A stretch of 14,825 bases of DNA from Bacteroidota bacterium (GTDB taxonomy: Bacteria; Bacteroidota; Bacteroidia; Cytophagales; Cyclobacteriaceae), in the NCBI GenBank assembly GCA_023417785.1, contig JAEZEH010000144.1:1-14825 (forward strand), in the 5' to 3' direction. The notes beneath the pieces were generated by a model. The model was given only the letters and a program-made list of their open reading frames with translations, did no database searches and was not told the origin of the DNA. Positions 7,110-13,636 of this stretch are shown one piece after another (positions within the stretch are counted from its first letter, which is position 1; the number at the start of each line of letters is the position of its first letter). The position numbers and the translations under genes were made by a program.

Positions 7110-7739
7110 TCACGAATTTCGCCTTCTCCACATTTCAAATTCTTTTTTCTTAATGTCTCCAATGATGTTATAAATTGAACGTCCCCAGAAATTACGCAGT
7201 CCGAAACCACCGGGTTTGCCCGTGAGTCTCTGCGTAAACAAAACTTTTTTCGTATTGAGATTTATGAAGGTAACCCACACGGATGCTGATTCATCCATTT
7301 TACTGAATGACTCAACATTGAACATGAGGCCAATGCCATCCAGATCATCAAAACTGTAACCGGATACGATTCGCTCGATATCGGAAGACTTCAATCTTTG
7401 ATAATCTTTTGTCTGATCTGACAACAATTCACTTACTTCCAGCTGTGAATTGTGGTTTGACGTTACATTGATGGCCTTCTCTACCCTTGCTCTGCCAATG
7501 GCAGCTGCTATATCGTACTTGGTTGGCTCGTTGACGATAAGTTGATTGATCGATTCCATCAGATGCAACACATCCGAATGAGAACCGAGGCGCTCACGGT
7601 CACCGATGAAACGAGCTTCGGTAAAGTCAAGCCCGAGCCATGTTACCGGGGTTCCGGATTTGAAGATGTCTTGTGCAGTTTGTGCATTCACCTGGAAGGA
7701 GATTACCAGTAAGGTCAGGGTAAGGATTGTGTTTTTCAT
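7110..7739 (-). CDS. Exported protein of unknown function
   Basis: The protein has 209 residues. Residues 1-19 form a clear Sec signal peptide (MKNTILTLTLLVISFQVNA) with predicted cleavage before Gln20. The mature part is soluble, with no further membrane segment. Recognisable blocks are PVTWLGLDFTEARFIGD near 30-46, SGYSFDDLDGIGLMF in the middle, SASVWVTFINLNTKKVLFTQ followed by a Gly/Phe-rich GKPGGFGLRNFWGRSIY, and a basic tail ending MWRRRNS. I do not recognise a named family, though similar periplasmic proteins occur widely in Bacteroidota. It sits between the dehydratase (stop 7744, four bases upstream) and the thioesterase, so it is co-transcribed with the pigment genes and may act with LolA in the periplasm. 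I chose the ATG at 7739 over one at 7763, which overlaps the dehydratase and spoils the signal peptide. Confidence 0.85.
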   Translation of the reverse strand: MKNTILTLTLLVISFQVNAQTAQDIFKSGTPVTWLGLDFTEARFIGDRERLGSHSDVLHLMESINQLIVNEPTKYDIAAAIGRARVEKAINVTSNHNSQLEVSELLSDQTKDYQRLKSSDIERIVSGYSFDDLDGIGLMFNVESFSKMDESASVWVTFINLNTKKVLFTQRLTGKPGGFGLRNFWGRSIYNIIGDIKKKEFEMWRRRNS

Positions 7740-7743
7740 AGTT

Positions 7744-8169
7744 TTATGATTGTACTTTAGCAAAGATTCTCATTTCGCATGAACACAGTATCTCTCCGTT
7801 GCACTCCACCTCGCCTTTTGCCACCGTCACATCGAGCACTTTGTTCGTTATGTTGACGCGTGTGGTTAGTGTGCTCCCCACCGCCGGTAGTTGATTGATC
7901 GTCAGATCCCGGATTGCAGCAATATAACCAATCGGTATCGGGACTCCTTTTTTTGTACACTGGAAACCAACATGAACGGCAGCAGTCTGCGCAATATTCT
8001 CCACCAACCCCGGCTCAGAAAGATATCCGTTATCTGCAAAAACGTTGGTCGATGCGATGTGTAACCTTGTTATCGCATGGTCGTCACTAGCCTCTACGAG
8101 GTCGTGAACCATCACTATCGGATTCCGTTGAGGAATGAATCGGGTAATATCTTTTTCAGTAGCGAGCAA
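7744..8169 (-). CDS. FabZ/ApeP-like 3-hydroxyacyl-ACP dehydratase (hotdog fold), TTG start
   Basis: The 141-residue protein opens with ITRFIPQRNPIVMVHDLVEA (8-27), which matches the PHRxPFLLVD start of FabZ-type dehydratases. The central helix reads EPGLVENIAQTAA (52-64), as in the dehydratases of aryl-polyene clusters. It should remove water from 3-hydroxyacyl-ACP to leave the conjugated double bonds of the polyene. The FabZ HFPxxPVxPG motif is altered: FADNGYLSEPG (44-54) has no His in the expected place, while Glu57 sits where the acidic residue is expected with a two-residue shortening. The only start before the conserved region is TTG 8169. An in-frame ATG lies eight codons upstream (8193), but a TGA at its sixth codon separates the two. 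The acyltransferase gene ends 43 bases upstream. Confidence 0.85.
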   Translation of the reverse strand: MLATEKDITRFIPQRNPIVMVHDLVEASDDHAITRLHIASTNVFADNGYLSEPGLVENIAQTAAVHVGFQCTKKGVPIPIGYIAAIRDLTINQLPAVGSTLTTRVNITNKVLDVTVAKGEVECNGEILCSCEMRIFAKVQS

Positions 8170-8212
8170 GGTACTTCAGTTTTGTTTTGTCATTATAAAT
8201 CTTCGTGCTGGT

Positions 8213-9094
8213 CTAGCTCCAAAAGTTATAATAATTAAACCATTGAACAGGATAACGCTTTACTTTTTCTTCGAACTGGCCTACAAAGTTTTCCATAAGC
8301 CGCCGCTTAAATTCGTTTTTGGGTTCATTCTCATTGCGGCTTACTGGTGGCGATCCATAGAAATGGTAATGCAGGGAGCTTTCCTTGAAAGCGAACACAA
8401 TTGAAACGGGAACATTGAAGGTTGCAGCAAGCACAAACGGCCCGACCGGAAACGGCGCCGGCCCGCCCAGAAAGACCAATGATTCAGTCGTGCTTCCTTC
8501 CACGAATCTGTCGGCATGGAGACAGATCAATTCATTTTTCTGAAGTGCCTCTCCGATTGCATAAACATGAGACAAATCGTCTTTGATCACGATTACGTTG
8601 AAGTTTCTTCCGCCGGTAACCTCCTCCATGTACGATTTGATCTTCTCGTGTTCGGCGTCGTACATCACTACATTGATTCGGGTGTTTATGCGCTTGAGCA
8701 GATGTCCGGCCACTTCCCAGTTTCCGACGTGACCACTCAACAGGATTCCGCCTTTACCACCGTCGACAATGGTATGAAGGTGTTCTTCACCGTCGAAGTC
8801 AAAAGTAAAGCGATTGCGTATTCCTGCCATCACCACGATCTTGTCCAGAATAGTCTGTCCGAATACGTAATAGTTTGAATATACCGACCCTATCGCCCTG
8901 AGCAGGGGAAAGTGATGACGCCGGCGAAAGTACCGGTAAATATGATTCCACGTCGACCAGGAAAAAAGGAAGTAATACAAGGCGACAAAGCGCAAAAGAA
9001 AATACGCGGGCGCAACGCCGAGAGTCTGTACGACAAAAACAAATATCCTGTATCCTAAGCGGTTGCCTCTTGATTTACCCTGCCATTGGGGCAT
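8213..9094 (-). CDS. LpxL/HtrB-family lipid acyltransferase
   Basis: The 293-residue protein matches the length of lipid A late acyltransferases and their relatives. An N-terminal hydrophobic segment (about 17-47) anchors it in the inner membrane. The catalytic HxxxxE motif is HVGNWE at 122-127 (His122, Glu127). A second block, ICLHADRF, with a following GGPAPFPVGPFVLA segment, corresponds to the conserved substrate-site motifs. The family moves acyl chains from ACP to a lipid hydroxyl. In aryl-polyene clusters such enzymes are thought to attach the polyene or a fatty acid to the lipid anchor. The gene begins one base after the stop of acyl carrier protein 1, which suggests it takes its donor from that protein. 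The exact acceptor is not visible from sequence. Confidence 0.92.
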   Translation of the reverse strand: MPQWQGKSRGNRLGYRIFVFVVQTLGVAPAYFLLRFVALYYFLFSWSTWNHIYRYFRRRHHFPLLRAIGSVYSNYYVFGQTILDKIVVMAGIRNRFTFDFDGEEHLHTIVDGGKGGILLSGHVGNWEVAGHLLKRINTRINVVMYDAEHEKIKSYMEEVTGGRNFNVIVIKDDLSHVYAIGEALQKNELICLHADRFVEGSTTESLVFLGGPAPFPVGPFVLAATFNVPVSIVFAFKESSLHYHFYGSPPVSRNENEPKNEFKRRLMENFVGQFEEKVKRYPVQWFNYYNFWS

Positions 9095-9095
9095 G

Positions 9096-9356
9096 TCATG
9101 AAGCCGTTACTTTTGATTGAACGCGTTCAACAACGTATTCGTAAAAATTGTTGAAGGTCACGATTGACGCAAAATCTTCGGGTTTTACCTTGAATCCGAA
9201 ATTGCTTTCAATAACCACCACCAGATCGATGTAATCAAGGCTATCGAGTTCCAGTGTTTCGCGCAGGTTTGCGTCAGGAGAGATCTTTCCAGGCTCAACT
9301 TCGAATTCTTCTACAAGAAAACCATTGATCTTCTCAATAATTGTTTGTTTATCCAT
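9096..9356 (-). CDS. Acyl carrier protein 1
   Basis: The protein has 86 residues and is strongly acidic, like AcpP. The phosphopantetheine site is Ser39 in LELDSLDYIDL (36-46). The N-terminal helix MDKQTIIEKINGFLVEEF and the ending YVVERVQ are typical. It carries acyl intermediates between the ketosynthase just upstream and the acyltransferase just downstream. I chose ATG 9356, two bases after the TAG of ketosynthase A; the open frame continues to 9371 inside that gene but adds only five residues. It differs clearly from acyl carrier protein 2 (3599-3856), so the two probably serve different steps or partners. Confidence 0.94.
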   Translation of the reverse strand: MDKQTIIEKINGFLVEEFEVEPGKISPDANLRETLELDSLDYIDLVVVIESNFGFKVKPEDFASIVTFNNFYEYVVERVQSKVTAS

Positions 9357-9358
9357 CA

Positions 9359-10582
9359 CTAAGGGTCCCACTTTTTTACAATCAAGGTTGAATTCGTTCC
9401 GCCAAAACCGAAAGAATTCGACAAAAATACATCAATATTCCTATCCGATGTTTTCGACACAATATTCAGCCGCGCCGAATCCGCGTCCGGATTTTCGAAG
9501 TTGATGTTGGGTGCGATGAAACCGTGCTGCATCATAAGCATGGAATACACTATTTCACTTGCTCCGGCCATCCAGCATTCGTGTCCCGTCATCGATTTTG
9601 TGCTGCTAATTGGCGTATTAACCTCGCCAAAAACTTCGAAGAGCGCCTTTGCTTCACTCATATCTCCTGCCGGTGTCGACGTTGCATGAGCGTTTACGTA
9701 ATCGATATCTTTTGGTTGAAGACCGGAGGCTTTCATAGCCATCCGAAGGCTGCGCGCCGGACCGGACACGCTTGGATTCGAAATATGCTCTCCGTTTGAG
9801 GAGAATCCGTAGCCGATAACTTCACCCAGAATTGTCGCTCCGCGGCGCCGGGCAGATTCAAAACTTTCAAGGATCACCGTAGCCGCGCCGCCACTGGGTA
9901 CCAGGCCATCCCGATCGCGATCGAACGGGCGTGATGCCGCTGAGGGATTGGCTTCACGCACTGAAAACGCGCCAAGCGCATCAAAGTTCCCCATGGAAAA
10001 TATATTTGTCTCCTGGGCACCGCCGCAGATAATGCAATCCTGCATACCCTGGCGAATAAACATGGCCGCAAGACCTATAGCGTGCGATCCACTCGCGCAA
10101 GCTGCGCTCACGGTGAAGTTTACTCCTTTCAGCCGGAAGATCGTCGCGAGGTTCATATTCACGGTGGAGTTGAGCACCTGAAACACCGAACCGGAGCCAA
10201 CCATCATGGTATCCTTCTTCTCGCGAATGATGTCTATTGCTTCGATAACGGGTTGCGCGGAACTGTCATTTCCGTAAATAATTCCGATTTCGTTTTTATC
10301 AAGGTAATCCTGATCGAGGCCGGCGAGTTTCAGCGCTTCAGCGGTAGCGAGGTAAGCATACTCCCCTTGTTCGGGCAACATTACTCGGGCCCTGCGATCA
10401 AGCACCCCTTTCAGAGCAGGGCGCTCCAAATATCCCGTAAGCCCGGAACGATATCCCATCTCCTTGCGTCGCGGATCGAGCACAATGCCCGATCTGCCTT
10501 CGTAAAGAGATTTATTTACCTCCACCAGGTTTTTGCCTATGCAGGAATATATCCCTAATCCCGTAATTACTACTCTGGTCAT
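9359..10582 (-). CDS. Beta-ketoacyl-ACP synthase (ketosynthase A)
   Basis: A full-length 407-residue FabB/FabF-type enzyme. The triad is Cys162 in SAACASGSH, His299 in NAHATSTPAGD, and His334 in STKSMTGHECWMAGASE. The C-terminal loop NSFGFGGTNS is near 390-400. It is the closest of the three complete ketosynthases to canonical FabF, and its CWMAGASE block replaces the usual LGAAG. It stands at the head of the tightly spaced block: acyl carrier protein 1 follows after two bases. A 183-base gap separates it from the ketoreductase upstream, the longest gap between the pathway genes, so a second promoter there is possible. Whether it pairs with the Cys-less subunit near 2 kb or acts alone cannot be told from the window. 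Confidence 0.95.
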   Translation of the reverse strand: MTRVVITGLGIYSCIGKNLVEVNKSLYEGRSGIVLDPRRKEMGYRSGLTGYLERPALKGVLDRRARVMLPEQGEYAYLATAEALKLAGLDQDYLDKNEIGIIYGNDSSAQPVIEAIDIIREKKDTMMVGSGSVFQVLNSTVNMNLATIFRLKGVNFTVSAACASGSHAIGLAAMFIRQGMQDCIICGGAQETNIFSMGNFDALGAFSVREANPSAASRPFDRDRDGLVPSGGAATVILESFESARRRGATILGEVIGYGFSSNGEHISNPSVSGPARSLRMAMKASGLQPKDIDYVNAHATSTPAGDMSEAKALFEVFGEVNTPISSTKSMTGHECWMAGASEIVYSMLMMQHGFIAPNINFENPDADSARLNIVSKTSDRNIDVFLSNSFGFGGTNSTLIVKKWDP

Positions 10583-10765
10583 GAAGTCTCTTCCACTTTA
10601 CCCATCACCCGCATCACGCAAGGCGAAACAATTGTCGATCACAAAAATATATTTTAAATCGGGAAAATATAAGTTAACCAGACGCCGGAACATTGAAATG
10701 GTGTAAGTTTTGGCTGAAGATGGGGCCGAAAGGAATTTTTGATACTTTTCGTGAACCGGACAGTC
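10583..10765 (-). promoter_or_regulatory. Intergenic region with possible internal promoter before ketosynthase A
   Basis: This is the longest gap within the pathway gene row. On the minus strand TATTTTTG (10649-10642) fits the Bacteroidota -7 consensus TAnnTTTG, but no TTTG or TTG lies at the expected distance upstream. The box overlaps a perfect 12-base palindrome, AAAATATATTTT (10644-10655), in an AT-rich patch. A short frame (10614-10579, 11 codons) ends in ATGA with the ketosynthase start. No convincing terminator hairpin follows the ketoreductase stop. A promoter is possible but weakly supported. Confidence 0.25.
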
Positions 10766-11494
10766 TCAGGAGTACAGTCCGCCGTTAATGGAAAGTACCG
10801 TACCGGTGATGTACGAAGCGCGTGACGACGCCAGAAAGGCTACCGCTTCCGCCACTTCTTCAGGTTCGCCGAACCGCTGCATGGGAATGAGGGCCTTCAA
10901 ATCTTTTTCGTTTAAACCCTGTGTCATATCCGTCCGGATGAACCCCGGCGCTACCGCATTTACGGTTACATTACGACGAGCCACTTCCTGGGCGAGGGCC
11001 TTTGTTGCACCGATGACACCGGCCTTAGCCGCCGAGTAATTCGTCTGACCCGGTAATCCTTTCATTCCGGAAAGCGAAACAACGTTGACGATGCGACCGT
11101 ACCGTTTCGTGAGCATTGGTGTCAAGACAAGCCGCGTCACATAGAAAAAACCATCCAGGCTGGATCCGGTAACGGATTTCCATTGTTCTTCGGTCATCCA
11201 CATCATTAACGCATCCTGACGGATACCCGCATTGTTTATGAGGATTTCAACGACTTTATCCGGATTTGCCTCAAGCCAGCCACCCAGTACAGTATCGACG
11301 TCCGTCTTATTACTCACGTCAAATCGCAGTGATTCCGCCTGAATGTTCTTTTCACGAAGCTGCACCAGGGTCTTTTCAGCTTCGGCGTCGTTGCTTTTGT
11401 AGGTAATCAGCAGGTTATACCCTTCATCCGCAAGTTTCAGGGCGACCGCCCTTCCAATTCCCCGCGAGCCCCCGGTAACAATGGCGTACTTCAT
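10766..11494 (-). CDS. FabG-like 3-oxoacyl-ACP reductase (short-chain dehydrogenase)
   Basis: The 242-residue protein has the standard FabG length. The NAD(P)-binding motif TGGSRGIG is at 7-14 and NNAG at 87-90. Catalytic Ser140 lies in NVVSLSG, and Tyr153 with Lys157 form YSAAK. The C-terminal block SRASYITGTVLSINGG is typical of FabG. It should reduce the beta-keto group of each extension unit with NADPH, ahead of dehydration. The Asn of the usual Asn-Ser-Tyr-Lys tetrad (in an NLxGxF block of FabG) appears as Ser112 in SSLDGFF, a departure from most FabG enzymes. The gene starts 12 bases after the ammonia-lyase stop, so the two are surely co-transcribed. Equivalent role: ApeQ in the Escherichia coli aryl-polyene cluster. 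Confidence 0.94.
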   Translation of the reverse strand: MKYAIVTGGSRGIGRAVALKLADEGYNLLITYKSNDAEAEKTLVQLREKNIQAESLRFDVSNKTDVDTVLGGWLEANPDKVVEILINNAGIRQDALMMWMTEEQWKSVTGSSLDGFFYVTRLVLTPMLTKRYGRIVNVVSLSGMKGLPGQTNYSAAKAGVIGATKALAQEVARRNVTVNAVAPGFIRTDMTQGLNEKDLKALIPMQRFGEPEEVAEAVAFLASSRASYITGTVLSINGGLYS

Positions 11495-11506
11495 CCGGTA
11501 TTCGTT

Positions 11507-13051
11507 TTAAGTGAAAGAAATTTCAGACCCCAGGTCCATCAGATACTTCCGTATTCTCGCCAGATCCTTGTACATCGGCCGGTCTTCCACGATGGGTCCG
11601 CGAAGTTCACGAACTTCCTGGTAGAGTCGGCTCGTGAATCCGGAAAGCCTGGCTTGACATTGAAGGTGATCAATCGCCTGAACAAGGGCAAGCAGCTGAA
11701 TAGCGAGCACATCAAACGAATTGTCAATAACCTTTCTGGTAATCATGGCGGCATTACATCCCATACTCACAATGTCCTGATTGTCGTTGTTGTTTGGAAT
11801 ACTGTGGAGATACATCGGATAGGAAAGGGTCTGATTTTCCGCCGTGGTTGATGTAGCGGTGAACTGCATGCCCTGCAGACCGAAATTAAGTCCGAGCTTA
11901 CCGAGGTTGATAAAAGGCGGAAGCTTCTGATTCAGTTTGTCGTTCAGCAGATAATTCAGTTGCCGTTCGGAAAGCATGGTCAACTTCGTAATTACGATTT
12001 TCAACTTGTCCATTGCGAGCGCCACGTAATCGCCATGGAAGTTACCGCCGTGATAAACCATTTCTTTCTCATGGTCGATAACAGGGTTGTCGTTGGCCGA
12101 ATTGATCTCGTCTTCCAGAACCAGTTTTACCTCTTGCAACGTATCGTATACTGGTCCGAGAATCTGCGGAACACATCTTAGCGAATAATACTCCTGCACC
12201 TTATCGGTAAACACCGCCTCTTCGATTTTACGGTGGTACAGATGCTCGGGTCGTTTTCTTATTAATTTACTATCCGCTAATAACGTGCGTATGATTTCAG
12301 CGACTTTCGATTGCCCACGGTGCAGTTTGACGTGATTGAGTTCGAGGGAAAAGTGATCGTCGAACGACTTCATTAACTCGTTCGTTACCGCCGAAAACAT
12401 TATCGAACAAGCAAGTAACTTCTGCGCCTGAATCAGATTGACCATCCCGACACCGCTCATAGCGGACGTGCCGTTCATAATAGCCAGTGCCTCACGGAGA
12501 TGAATCTCAATCGGTTTTATGGAATGTTCCGAAAACACCTGTGCTGCCGGTAACAGCGATCCATTGTACCAGACTTCTCCTTCTCCAATCAGGTTCAACG
12601 CCAGGTGAGCAAGTTGAACCAGGTCGCCACTCGCGCCGACACCGCCCCTCTCAAAGATACACACACTTATGTTTCTGTTAAGGAGTTCACTCAGCAATTC
12701 CACCACAGTCGGATGAATGCCGGAATAGCCCTGCATTAAGCTGTTCAGTCTCGCCAGCATGGTTGCACGCGCGCATTCCACATCAAACGGTTTTCCCGAC
12801 CCGGAACTATGGCTGCGAATGAGATTATATTGGAGCTGGTGTTGATCTTCTTCACTGATCTTGTATTGAGCCATCGGGCCAAGACCAGTATTGATCCCAT
12901 AGATAACCTTGTTATTCGCGTATTCTTTCAGGAATTGAAAATTCTGCTTAACACGTTCGGTACCGGCATGGTCGAGAACAACCTTACTTTCGTTGAATAA
13001 TACTTTCTCAAAATCTTCTGTAGTAAGTTTCCGTGCCCCGACCTGTACCAT
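11507..13051 (-). CDS. Aromatic amino acid ammonia-lyase, probably tyrosine ammonia-lyase
   Basis: This 514-residue protein belongs to the histidine/phenylalanine/tyrosine ammonia-lyase family. The Ala-Ser-Gly triplet that cyclises to the MIO cofactor is at 140-142 (GGVGASGDLVQLAHL). The catalytic Tyr51 lies in VIYGINTGLGPM (49-60), and NDNPVIDH and SIPNNNDNQDIVSMG are family blocks. The substrate-selectivity loop reads NLIRSHSSG, with Ser80-His81. From memory the F. johnsoniae tyrosine ammonia-lyase has the same loop and near-identical flanking motifs, while bacterial HutH also has Ser-His. In a flexirubin-type cluster, conversion of tyrosine to 4-coumarate and ammonia supplies the aryl starter, so tyrosine is much the likelier substrate than histidine. 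It is the first gene of the minus-strand row, 12 bases ahead of the ketoreductase. Confidence 0.93.
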   Translation of the reverse strand: MVQVGARKLTTEDFEKVLFNESKVVLDHAGTERVKQNFQFLKEYANNKVIYGINTGLGPMAQYKISEEDQHQLQYNLIRSHSSGSGKPFDVECARATMLARLNSLMQGYSGIHPTVVELLSELLNRNISVCIFERGGVGASGDLVQLAHLALNLIGEGEVWYNGSLLPAAQVFSEHSIKPIEIHLREALAIMNGTSAMSGVGMVNLIQAQKLLACSIMFSAVTNELMKSFDDHFSLELNHVKLHRGQSKVAEIIRTLLADSKLIRKRPEHLYHRKIEEAVFTDKVQEYYSLRCVPQILGPVYDTLQEVKLVLEDEINSANDNPVIDHEKEMVYHGGNFHGDYVALAMDKLKIVITKLTMLSERQLNYLLNDKLNQKLPPFINLGKLGLNFGLQGMQFTATSTTAENQTLSYPMYLHSIPNNNDNQDIVSMGCNAAMITRKVIDNSFDVLAIQLLALVQAIDHLQCQARLSGFTSRLYQEVRELRGPIVEDRPMYKDLARIRKYLMDLGSEISFT

Positions 13052-13193
13052 AAGCGTTTCAATACGAGCGCGAAAATAAGAAACGCAATCGAATAATCAT
13101 CGATGGATGCACGAAGGCATGTCCTTACCGCGCCCATCATTGTAAGGCAATGTTAGTAACAGTCTTATTTTGAAAATGGGGACAGCCGTTAAG
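13052..13193 (-). promoter_or_regulatory. Gap upstream of the ammonia-lyase, probable site of the cluster promoter
   Basis: The 142 bases between the MerC-family stop and the lyase start should hold the promoter of the pigment gene row if the row is not read through from merC. The nearest match to TAnnTTTG is TATTTTCG about 23 bases before the ATG, with one mismatch and no -33 element at the proper distance. I see no clear terminator hairpin after the MerC stop. So a promoter here is inferred from position, not shown by motif. Confidence 0.2.
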
Positions 13194-13601
13194 CTATTTT
13201 CCTGAAGCATGAACGGCGCACGACCGGCAGACTCGCCAGTTTTGATAATGTGCCAGCGCAACCAGTCCAGCGCCCACAGTCGTCAGTAGGGACTCCCATA
13301 GCAGGGGAAGAGAAAATCGTCCTGCAACGATGGCCGCCATCCCAAGCAGGAACAATATCAGAGGCATCTTGCGATTATGTGTCCTAATCATGGATGGCAC
13401 GAGGGAGAACGTTCCGATAACCGCACTTACCAGAAGAATTCCGCTTTCCAGTTCATGGTTGTGAGCCAGGTGAGCGGGCGAGAAAGCCCCCATGATTAGC
13501 AATAACGGCACTGCCATACAATGAACAGCGCAGACGGCCGACGCAGAGAATCCAAAAACATCGAGATTGGCGCGCCGAAAAAGCCTCCTTAATGCAACCA
13601 T
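13194..13601 (-). CDS. MerC-domain membrane protein
   Basis: The protein has 135 residues with four hydrophobic segments (about 16-38, 52-70, 79-95, 98-117). The first contains CAVHC (24-28), the Cys pair typical of MerC-family metal transport proteins; a second pair, CRSC, is at 125-128 in the C-terminal tail. MerC was named for mercury uptake, but Bacteroidota homologues are chromosomal, unlinked to mer operons, and are probably tied to zinc or other metal homeostasis. No merA, merR or merT is in the window, so mercury resistance is not supported. The start ATG is the only one fitting the family's N-terminus; it lies four bases after a -7 promoter box, so the transcript may be nearly leaderless. 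It faces away from the OsmC gene across a 186-base gap. Confidence 0.88.
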   Translation of the reverse strand: MVALRRLFRRANLDVFGFSASAVCAVHCMAVPLLLIMGAFSPAHLAHNHELESGILLVSAVIGTFSLVPSMIRTHNRKMPLILFLLGMAAIVAGRFSLPLLWESLLTTVGAGLVALAHYQNWRVCRSCAVHASGK

Positions 13602-13607
13602 GTTGCA
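13593..13607. promoter_or_regulatory. Perfect inverted repeat over the MerC start codon, probable operator
   Basis: TGCAAC-CAT-GTTGCA is a perfect 6-3-6 palindrome centred on the MerC start codon, overlapping the downstream end of the -7 box by two bases. Its size and symmetry suit a dimeric repressor. A Fur-family metal sensor such as Zur is my guess because of the gene it controls. Confidence 0.5.
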
Positions 13608-13636
13608 AACATATGCATTTTGGAATCAAATGCAAT
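13606..13636 (-). promoter_or_regulatory. Bacteroidota-type promoter of the MerC gene
   Basis: On the minus strand TATGTTTG (13613-13606) matches the Bacteroidota -7 consensus TAnnTTTG exactly. A 19-base spacer separates it from TTG (13635-13633, in the context ATTG), which fits the -33 element and the expected spacing. This predicts transcription starting at or just next to the MerC start codon. Confidence 0.65.
13614..13634. promoter_or_regulatory. Perfect 7-7-7 inverted repeat in the MerC promoter spacer, probable operator
   Basis: The arms TGCATTT (13614-13620) and AAATGCA (13628-13634) are perfect inverted complements around a 7-base centre. The repeat fills the spacer between the -33 and -7 elements, where a bound repressor would block RNA polymerase. 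Together with the palindrome on the start codon (13593-13607) it suggests tight metal- or stress-responsive repression. Confidence 0.45.

Noticed and set aside
7064..7210. Long 5' extension of the thioesterase
   Set aside because: The extra codons lie mostly inside the exported-protein gene and have no homology to hotdog proteins, which begin a few residues before the NEADPLG motif.
12928..13140. Minus-strand open frame overlapping the ammonia-lyase 5' end
   Set aside because: It overlaps the clearly coding lyase in another frame and shows no recognisable domain; it is a shadow of the real gene.
13194..13601. Mercury-resistance operon
   Set aside because: Only a MerC-domain protein is present, with no MerR, MerT, MerP or MerA nearby; Bacteroidota MerC homologues are usually isolated chromosomal genes.
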